Positions 49,213-59,700 of a stretch of DNA of 64,000 nucleotides are shown one piece after another. The notes under the pieces are model-generated. The model was not told the origin of the DNA. It saw only the letters and a program-made list of their open reading frames with translations, and made no database searches. Each line of letters begins with the position of its first letter. Position 1 is the stretch's first letter. The DNA is taken from NCBI GenBank assembly GCA_035771165.1, contig JAWNZC010000421.1, positions 1,727,001 through 1,791,000 of the forward strand, written 5' to 3'. The position numbers were made by a program, and so were the translations under genes. Source of the stretch: Paragorgia papillata. Its lineage: Eukaryota > Cnidaria > Anthozoa > Scleralcyonacea > Coralliidae.

Positions 49213-49724
49213 GGTGCAAGGTTGTACATCCAACTTTTCCATGATGCAGCGCAAAAACTTGGTTTCGTATGAAGAAAACGGTTTGGGAGAATGGGCTGGA
49301 CTAAAATATTTTCTGCCACTTGTAATTACATTTATACTACCAAAGAAACACGTCATGCTGCTTTGAATATTTCATGAATAATTACAACAATAATTACATT
49401 TGTTTAACCATAACCATGCATATCTTGCAATCTATACTACAATGGGTATCAACAGATCATAAAAAAAAATTACAAATTATTTCAATTAGTACTTTTGACA
49501 AATTACAGATGGGATTTCGCTTCTATAAATATCCAAAACATCAACAGTTCGAAGTTTAACTTATTCGTCCAAGTGCAGTTCATATGCCAGAAGTTATGCT
49601 CAGTTGTCTAATTTAATTTTAAATTTCTAAATGCAAGTTCTTTATTTACATTGTTCTGCCTTGGTACCTTTAAAACACGGCAGCATTTCGAAAGACCCTC
49701 CATCTTCTTCTTCGACCTTGGCAA

Positions 49725-50168
49725 CAAAAATTAAGTTTGTCTAATTTGAAATAACTCATAAAATTGTAATAGAAGATCTTTTACAATTTTTTCGTATCTT
49801 TCTTCGTTTTCAAGATATTTCAATTTGTTTAATATGTAAATGAATGGTCTCTGACGTCAGGAGCAGGGTCCAGTATTTTCACACGTAGCAAAATCAGTTA
49901 TATCTCTAAATTTGTTCAACGAAATCACTTGAAACTATGCACATAAAAACGCCTTGTGACACTGAACATTTCATAACTGATGTTGCTTTGTGTAAAAATA
50001 CTGTACCCTGCTCCTGACGTTAGAGCCCATCTCATTTTACATTTACATATTAAACAAATTGAAATATCTTGCAAACGAAGAAAGACACGAAAAAGTTGTA
50101 AAAGATCTTCTATTACAATTTCACGAGTTCTTTCAAATTAAACAAACTTAATTTTTATTGCCAATACC
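49725..50168. mobile_element. Foldback element, family B ('GACGTCAG' subtype)
   Basis: Arms match the intron-2 copy of the TIR gene (AATAGAAGATCTTTTACAA, TCTGACGTCAGG). Confidence 0.85.
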
Positions 50169-50199
50169 CGTTAATATCCTATTACCCAGTGCCGAAAAT

Positions 50200-50510
50200 T
50201 GTACCAAAAAATGAGGGTGTCCCGACTCGCAAGCAAATCTCAGTTACAAAACTTGAAAAATGAGCAAATCATAAAAATAAGAAATTCTGGAAATAAACAA
50301 ATTTCAGTTACGGGAACTGAAGTTAGCGTATTTAAAAAAAATGCAAATCTTCAAGAACAAGTAAAAATTAAAATAAAACTTTGAAAATAAACTAATCTCA
50401 GTTCCCGGAACTAAAAGTAACATATTCTGAAAATACTGAGCAAATCTTGCAAATAACAAAAGCTCAGTTCCCGGAAATGAAAATGAGATATTTCTGAAAG
50501 TGATCAACTA
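50200..50510. repeat. Degenerate tandem repeat
   Basis: CTCAGTTCCCGGAACT-type and GCAAATCTT-type motifs recur at roughly 80-110 bp spacing. Confidence 0.5.
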
Positions 50511-50845
50511 ATCCTAAATTTACTAAACTAAAAATAAACAAGCCCCAAAAATGTCCTAGAAATGTCCATATCCCATGAGTGGTTTCAATTACTAAATTAA
50601 TCTAATTTCACGAAGTGACATACATATGGAATAGTTGTAAATTGATATATTCTTCATTATTTTAAATGTTCTTTCAAATAAGACAAACCTAACAAACCTA
50701 ACCCTCCCTCAATAGGAATCTTAAGCTCCAAAAATGACTAATTTCTTTAAAAAACCCTTTCAAACTGACTGGGTCCGAGTTTTGAATGTTAAAAAATTAC
50801 ATTGAAAAAGAAACAAAACAATTTCGCTTCATAGAGACTTTAAAG

Positions 50846-51705
50846 TGCCTATGGCATGAAAATTAAGTCTGTCCTATTTGAAATCTTTCAAGTAGTTTGA
50901 TATGCAAATTAAACATTTTGACGTCACATAAGCATAATAACTTACCGGAGGTTGTATATCGTTGCTAAATTAATGGGAAGCACAGTTGGCGAGTGCTGTT
51001 AGGGCGCTGCCTCTCACCAATAGTTAAGCCCGGTTAGACGGGGTTAGTACTTGGATGGGTGACCGTCTGGGAATAGCCCCGTTCTCGAGCTTGAGACTCA
51101 TGTGAGTAGAGTTTAGTTGGTCTCTCTTGTGCTTCGAGGGTTTTCCGCCGGGCTCTCCGATTTTCCTCCCTCTGCAAAACCAACACCTAGATCTTATAAT
51201 CTGTGGTCCGATATGTGTCGTATGGCAGCTGCCTGAAGCGCCTTTGATATGCCTTCGAGCGTTGGACCGCGCCCTCTCAAGCTCCTTTCCGCTGCCCCTC
51301 TCAACCCTTTCCCCCAGAACAGAACGCCTGCTACGCAGGCTACCTTCGACTCGGTCATGTTAAAAATTTAATTTTTTAAATGCTCTTGAAAAGCCCCTTG
51401 TGGTTAGAAGTAATTAAAAAAAATGTATGTATGTATTACTAAACCAAATTACGTAGAAAGAAGTGTGGCGAGGTGTTTTTCGCACAACACTAAACATGTA
51501 GATTTTTAAGTGATTACGTTTGATAATAGCAAAGAATGCCAAAGGTATATAACCTTCTCTGATAATCATTATGCACATGTGACGTCAAAATATTTAATTT
51601 GCATATCAATGTAACCAAAAACTGCAAAAGATGTTACTTTGTCATTTTAAGTGTTCTTTCAAATAAGACAAACTTTATTTTCGTTTCATAGGCACTTTAA
51701 ATAAA
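50846..51705. mobile_element. Foldback family B split by a 5S-SINE
   Basis: Arms at 50846-50970 and 51490-51705 belong to one family B element (TGACGTCA in both arms). The SINE at 50975-51440 sits in its loop. Confidence 0.8.
50975..51440 (+). mobile_element. 5S-rRNA-derived SINE, copy 3, with an internal insertion
   Basis: Head with GTTAGTACTTGGATGGGTGA and CTGGGAATAGCCC, body as in the other copies, tail ATGTATGTATGTATT. About 80 bp (51262-51344, ending GCCTGCTACGCAGGCTAC) interrupts it; CTTCGA flanks the extra DNA. Confidence 0.85.
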
Positions 51706-51847
51706 GGTATAGTAAACTAGCTAAATTGCTTCGTGCGTGACGGATAATCTTACCGTAGATATTCAATGGCTTATTACTGAAATGGATCAAATTTATACAC
51801 AAACGATTGTTCAGTTGCATTCAACGAATGACCGAAGGTCTACTGAA

Positions 51848-54800
51848 CTAGACTGGGAGGTCGTACAAAGGATGATTTGAATTTTGTTTAACGACCGATT
51901 GTCGAAGAATGAGAACACTTCCCGAAGAAATGATTGGGATCCTATTGTCCTGATGGTAACGCACCAAATGACCCACACTGTCGAAAGACTGGTCAAGTGT
52001 TCGAACCTAGGAAAATTATACGAATAAAAAGATGAGTTTGAAGGTAGGCATGCAATGGACAACCAGTAATGGAGCATGGCCGTGGCTGAATCAGTGGCAA
52101 ATGGAGCTACCGCCTTGTGAAAACACCCCCCGTGTACCAATCTTCTATTTTCTCAATAATAGTAAAGAAGGTCGAAGGAAATGTTACATTAATCGTCTCT
52201 CTTGAAACAAAGGATTCGATGTGACCATGCAATTACTCTGTTTAACGCCACCCGATTTTAGTAGTCAGTGGGGAGAGGCCCCGGAAAGCAATACAACAAA
52301 AGGTAAAAGCGAATAAACTGAAAAGTGCTACGTAATTAAAGCAGAAAAACTTACCACGCCAGACGGGTCCACCAGCAAGAGATGTTTCGGGTAACCGTTC
52401 TGCTGTCCAGACAGCACATACTGTCCGGGATTGGTGGTGCTCTCGCGTACCAAGAAGTCGCCATCATGAGAAAGTAGATTCTCTGCTTCCTGTCGCGACA
52501 TTGGTCCGTGGAACCACACGTTGCTTGACAGGTCGTTCGTCGACGTAGCTGGTGTATCTTCCACCGTCGTCGTCTCTAGAAATGTATTAAGAAACCCGAG
52601 AAACAGTATAACAGGTGAGTCAAGGGGAAAAGAAGTAAAGCTTGTACGGTTGTATTAAAGAACTAAATAGCAACCAGTTGTCAGACTGTTTAACTATACA
52701 TAACATTTAGTTTTATTCTTTTCCCGAATTGTTTATGCACGTGTTTTGGACTCTCAAACTTGTATTTTCCATTTTTCGAGAAACTGTATGGAGCCACCTT
52801 AAACACCTACCAGCATCGTCACTGATCTTCAAACGTGCGTAAGGTTTTGGTAAAGGAGGCGGTGTTTTCCTTGAAACCTGTTCAGTTGGTTTTCTGGGCA
52901 GAGGTAAAGCGTAACCCAATGTATTATGAAGGGGACTCGTGTGATCAGCAATAGGAGGAGGCGATGCGGAGACGTTTTCTCGAGACTTCGCTCTTCGAGC
53001 TGCCACGGGTACTGGAAGTGCAGCTGAGACCGCCGCTTCTTCAAATGTTTCCCAGTTATTCCTGAGCGAACCTCCTCCATTTGTTGCCTTCGCTAGGCTA
53101 CTTACTGAAAAATAAAATAAGAGTGACGGCACTCAGAGACTGCATCCCTTCGCCAGCGGGTTATTGGAGATAGTTAAAGTTACAGAATACCCTATATATA
53201 TATATACTAAGCCATTTCACGAAATTTGTTACCGGCCGCGCAATTTTTCCGATTTGTCTCAAATTTGCACCAAATGTAGTTAAGTATGTGAAGGACACTA
53301 TCGTACAGTCGTTGGCACCTAAGCGTGTACACCGCCCGTCAAAACATGTTCTAAATTTAAGCCAAAGTTAACCGTTTTGAAATCAACACCGTGGGATTGG
53401 CGAGACGTGATTGGCTAAGGGCACATTCATGTGACAATAATGCATTGGTTTGAATGTATCTTCATGTATCATGAAGTTCACTTATTCATACAGTACCTTT
53501 CATTCCAGGATTGTCATAAAAGTTATCTCGATTATCGGCATTGGTGATGACCGCCAATGGGTTATTGTACGAAGGCGTGGTGACTGGAGGCCCAGTGGCG
53601 GCAGTATCAAACTGAGTACCCACAGTAAACTCCATGCTCGCATCCTTTTCGGACGATTCTTCGATCTGAAAATAATCTGGGCCCGTTGATGACTCTAGAA
53701 TTGCCTTGGGTGTGTCGTACTTGGACATCTGGCAAGGTGCTTCGTGTGATCGTGGGGTTTGGTATTCGTGGGGCGAGTCGTCTTCGTTATCAGACGGTAT
53801 ACGGCGGTCATCGTTTACGCTATCGTATTCGTGAGGATCTGGGAACATACCCTGAAGAGAACAGATATAGCCGATCAGAATCGGAATCCAATATCGAAAA
53901 TCCAAGATAGCGGCTAAAGAAGGCCTGAAGTAACCGCCATTTTATGAGACTCGCAAAAAAATATCTGTCAGAAATGATTTGCCATTTCCTTTTTTCTCTT
54001 ACTCTTCCTTCCCTTCTTCCCCTCCTTCCCCTCTGTTACGCTCTCCATTTGTTCCCCCTCTTCGCCTCTCCCTTTCCTCTCCTGTTCCTTTTCCCCTTCG
54101 GCTCCTCTCCTTCTCATCACCCCCCCCCCTCTCTCTGTTCCCCTTCCCCTCTCCCTTTTTCCCTGTCTTCTCTCTCTTCCCCTCTCCCTCTCCTCTCCCC
54201 TCCCGCAATTACCCTCTCCATGTATTTACATCTCCCTCTCTCCCTTCCCCTTTTCCCCCTCTTTCCTCTTCCTTTCGTCTCCTCCTTCTCTTCACCCCTT
54301 CTCTCTGCCCCCCTCTTTCTTCCTCTCTCTTTTTGTTACGCTCCCTTTTTCCCCCTCTCCCTCACTTCTTCTCTCCTTCTCCCCCTCTCTTCCACTCTCC
54401 TCTTTTCCCCTTTTCCTCGCCCTCTCTTCCCCTCTCCTACTCTTCCCCTCAGCCTTGTAACCTCTCCTCCGCCCCTAGTCTCATTTTAAATTCCAAATTT
54501 AGCCACGTTACTACACCTCATCTCTTGGATCATCGTACGTGTTTTCCATTGTCTTATCTTCATCTCCAAATATCGGGTCAACAAACCTATATTTGACAAC
54601 GAATTACATTTCATTTACACGCGTCTCCATAGCCCAATGCAAACAAAAGAGAGAACTTGAGAGAATTCAGAATTTTACGTTGAGTTATATTACAAGTAAT
54701 ATTTGGCATTTCACGCGATTAAACTGGATAGACTCGATAATTTTGGTGAAGGAAAATTTCGAGTGTAGAATATATACATTACTATAAGACCAAACTGGGA

Positions 54801-56664
54801 CCAGTTAAAAAAATGCAACATCAAGGCCTTCCAGCTAGGAATTGAACCCGCGACCCTGCGATGCTAGTGCAGTGCTCTGACCACTGAGCTACGGAAACCG
54901 TTGCCAAGGGCTTGGCCACGAGTATATATATATATATATATATGTGTAGATTGAACTATATATATATATATATATATATATATTTAAAATACTCATTAAT
55001 AATAATTCATGACGAAAATTCAAAATAAATCAATACCGTAGCAGTGGTTGTAAATCGGATACAGCATCGTCCTGATTTACATAAACTTTAGCTTCGATTT
55101 TCTCGGCTAAAACATTTTCTCACCAAAATATATATATATATATATATATAAAATGTGGTATATATAAAAATATAAAAGTTATATTTTAGCCTATGCGACA
55201 ATGTTAGGAAAATACTTCCAGTGTTTTCCCCCCTTTTACTCATAATATCCCATAGTTCTGTTGTAGTACATCAATCATGATATTAAAGCAAATTATTACC
55301 TCCTTGGAGTTGTCAGGAGTTGTGGAGGATCATCTAGGAACATTTTGTAGCGAAGTTCAAAAGCTTGACCAATAGTGTTGATTACGTCATAGGAGAGATT
55401 CTGTGGGCAGTCCAGCACGTGGCAAGCTATAGATAGGCAAAACAACAAATTAACGAACAGCGACAACGACATCACTGACGACGACAGCTGCAGCAGCACT
55501 ACCACCACAAACAACTAAACTAATCTTAACTAAACTAATCTTATTTGTGCTGGATAGCTCTATCAGTTATATCTAACTGTTCTCCCTAGAATGATTACAC
55601 AAAGGCTCAAGCCCATACCTCTTCTATTTTTGGCATCTTTAGCGACATAACCCACAATGTCTGGACAATCCTGCAAACATAAACAATTGTCTATAGTCAT
55701 AGAATATAGTAAGTCACCAGTTGAAGTCTCACCTTTGCACCTTTAGACGTTAGTGCCTTACGTAGTTTCTGTCCTCGCGCACGTTGCCCCGCGCATGTCA
55801 ATCGTCGCTATCGTATCACTATCACTCGCCATCCTAAGCCATCCTGGTAAGTTCCACCTTCGAAAATCCAGAAGATATCATCCAGATTGTGTATAGTTCG
55901 AATGGCAGTTTTGACCATTAGAAGTACTACAGAAGTTAGTATTAGAGTGTTGAATGGCGTAATATAGCATCAGTGATTTGTGTAAGTCATTAATTGTTGT
56001 AAAAGCAGTAGCCATCCTCGTTCCCGGGGACATAAAAATAGTTTGGGATCGTTTTTCGAGATTCTACTTTTTACTTATTGCAGTCCAAGGCTCTAACACT
56101 AGATTTCCAGAAAGCTTAGATACCTTTTCCCCACCACTTGCAAACGATATTCCCTGCATATCGTGCTTTGATATTACTTCTCCACTTGACATGTCAGTCA
56201 GCACAATACCAGACACTGACACAGTAAGACTTATGAATGTGCCACTGTGGGATGTGCGGGGATGATCTAGAGCAAAGAAAACATAATAGTGAATATTTGA
56301 AACACTCCACACCATCACCACCTGCACCATCACCGTTACCATCACCATTACCTGTACCATCATTTGCACCATGACCACCACTAGCACCATCACCTGCATC
56401 ATCATCACCAACATCATCACCATTACCTGCGCTATCACCTTCACCATTACTATCCCCTGCACAATCTTATCTAGACCATCCCCATTACCTGCACCATCAT
56501 TTGCATCATGACCACAACTAGCACCATCACCTACATCATCACTAGTATTATTATCACCAAACCAATCATCATTATCACCATCATCACCACCGTCATCATC
56601 ATCATCATCATTATCACCATCATCATCATCATCACCATCATCATTATCACCACCATCACCACCG

Positions 56665-56697
<33 letters not shown>

Positions 56698-56742
56698 CCA
56701 TCATCATTATCACCATCATCATTATCACCACCATCACCACCG

Positions 56743-56775
<33 letters not shown>

Positions 56776-59700
56776 CCACCACCATCATCATCACCACACT
56801 GTCATAATCATCACTATTGCTCCCCTCAAGACTTTTCAAGAGATGATTACATCAATAATAATCAGTGTTATGAGCAATATTACCTGCAAGTAATTTCACC
56901 ACATTCTTATGACCCTGTAAAGTAAAAATTCTGTAAATATGTATATCAGGCAGTCGGATACAAACAAACAAATAAGTTGGCATAATAAAGAGTCAAATTA
57001 ATAGTTTGAGATGAAGACAATAGTTTCATTGTTTCGGGACAAAAAGGGCAACCATTTTACGACATCAAATCCAAGATAGCAGCGCCCACAATGCCTATTT
57101 GTTCAAACATGCGCGGGATCTCTTTAAACGTCTCTAATAACCTGATCGTTGAGGTATGCAGTCTATTGGAATACCTGGTAGTTGCCAATATAATCTTGAA
57201 GTAATAGATGCACTATGAACGACCGACCTGTATGGGATTTACAAGGCGAGCCGTTGTAGTGTAGTTCCAAGTGCTGCCGTACGCGGTCTTTTCACCAGAT
57301 CAGGCAAGATCAGACGGCGTAGAGGACTGAAACTATACGTACTCCAGACTGACCTATACTATATATGCCCACAACGTTTGGCCAATTAAGATATATAGAG
57401 TTCACTGAGTTAAACCGAAGGTCGCGGGCTTGCGTCCTAGCGGCGGTCAAGTAGAGTTTTTCTCTATGGTTCGTTCATTCGGAATAACGCCTTGTATACC
57501 ACCTTATTTCAGTTAATTCTTTTCCCACATACCAAAACACGCAACAACCAAGTTTTGGTTACCTTTTTCCTCTTACTGAACTTATAGCCATTGGCTTCAC
57601 AACATCTGTACATAGCTTCTCTACAGAAAATGAAAAAATAAAATTCATTGGGATATTTGTAGAGAAAAAAATACTATGGGGCTAAATATACAGTGCATAG
57701 TATATAGGCAGATAACCATCTGGTGGTTATGTGGATGCCATTTTCCAGTAGGCAGATAACCATCTCGTGGTTATGTGCATGCCGTTTTCTGGTAGGCAGA
57801 TAACCATCTCGTGGTTATGTGCATACCATTTTCCGGTAGGCAGATAACCATCTGGTGGTTATGTGCATGCCGTTTTCCGGTAGGCAGATAACCATCTGGT
57901 GGTTATATGCATACCGTTTTCCGGTAGGCAGATAACTATCTGGTGGTTATATGCATGCCGTTTTCCGGTAGGCAGATAACCATCTGGTGGTTATGTGCAT
58001 ACTGTTTTCCGGTAGCCAGATAACCATCTGGTGGTTATGTGCATGCCGTTTTCCGGTAGGCAGATAACCATCTGGTGGTTATATGCATGCCGTTTTCTGG
58101 TAGGCAGATAACCATCTGGTGGTTATGTGCATGCCGTTTGCCGGTAGGCAGATAACCATCTGGTGGTTATGTGCATGCCGTTTTCCGGTAGGCAGATAAC
58201 CATCTGGTGGTTATGTGGATACCGTTTTCCGGTAGGCAGATAACCATCTGGTGGTTATGTGCATGCCGTTTTCTGGTAGGCAGATAACCATCTGGTGGTT
58301 ATGTGCATGCCGTTTTCCGGTAGGCAGATAACCATCTCGTGGTTATGTGCATGCCGTTTTCTGGTAGGCAGATAACCATCTCGTGGTTATGTGCATGCCG
58401 TTTTCTGGTAGGCAGATAACCATCTCGTGGTTATGTGCATGCCGTTTTCCTGAAAACGTAGTGTGCCTTCTGAAAAGGTAGCGTAACTTCTCAAAATATA
58501 GCGTAACTTCTCAACATGCAGCGTGACTTCTGAAAAGGTAGCGTGACTTCTGAGAACGTAGCGTGACTTCTGAAAACGTAGCGTGACCTCTGAAAACGTA
58601 GCGTGACTTCTGAAAACGTAGCGTGACATCTGAAAACGTAGCGTGACGTCTGAAAACATAGCGTGACTTCTGAAAACGTAGTGTAACTTCTCAGAATGTA
58701 GCGTGACTTCTCAGAACGTAGCAGCACTTCTCAGAATGTGGCGTGACTCCTCAGAACGTAGCAGGACTTCTCAGAATGTGGCGCGACTCCTCAGAACGTA
58801 GCAGGACTTCTCAGAATGTAGCAGGACTTCTCAGAATGTGGCGTGACTTCTCAGAACGTAACGTGACTTCTCAAAATGTAGCGTGACTTCTGAAACCGTA
58901 GTGTGATTTATCAGAATGTGGTGTGACTTCTCAGAACGAAGCGTGAATTCTCAACATGGCTCAGTTGGCCATTTTATTCTGGCTAATTGGGTTAGTACTT
59001 GGATGGGTAAACACATTAACTTCATGTGACTTGTTGGAAGTGTTGTTGGTTCTCTCCCTGTGCCTCAAGGGATTCTCCCTGGGTTTTCCAATTTTCCTCC
59101 CTCTGCAATATCAACAGCATAGTTTCCCACAGAGTTAATTCTACAAACTAGTTCCATCAATAGGTGAGGACCATTGGGCTATCAGTATCTGAATACTGTC
59201 ATATGTTTTAAATAAAGTTGTTTTACTTTACTTTAGGAAAAACTCAGGCTATAATGAATTAAACAACATGATCAGCCTGCCTAAGCAGCAATATATTAAA
59301 TATGGGCCTGCAAGATCAGGCTGGAAAATCAAGTCTAACTACACAGTACATGTATGTATACAATGTATCTGTCCCTGAGTCCAAAGGCTCAAACATTGGT
59401 TCATTACAAATATTTCTACTGTATATACAGTGTGGTGTTGTTTAATGAAAATTCAGTAGACTACTGTAGATGAAAATATTAAACTTTTATCTGTTTCTCA
59501 ACTTAAAAATAAATTGAAAATTGACATTATTAAGAAATATTAATGATTTCATATGCAGCTTCTCATATATAACATTTCGTTTTTTGTCAACAACCAGACT
59601 ATTAGTAATATAAAGTTTATTTCTATTAAATAGCTGCACAGTATCTCTAGCACATATAGTTATTTCACGCAGCTACCTGTAGTACTCTGAACAATTCAAT

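Noticed and set aside
53944..54596. Ser/Pro/Leu-rich frames of 180-205 residues
   Set aside because: They come from the polypyrimidine tract in SHC intron 8 and overlap each other in different frames.
56508..56839. Thr-Ile and Met-Val repeat frames
   Set aside because: CAT/CAC microsatellite in SHC intron 4.
57706..58450. CRISPR-like regular repeat with palindromes
   Set aside because: Units are head-to-tail with no unique spacers, and the gene context is a metazoan intron.
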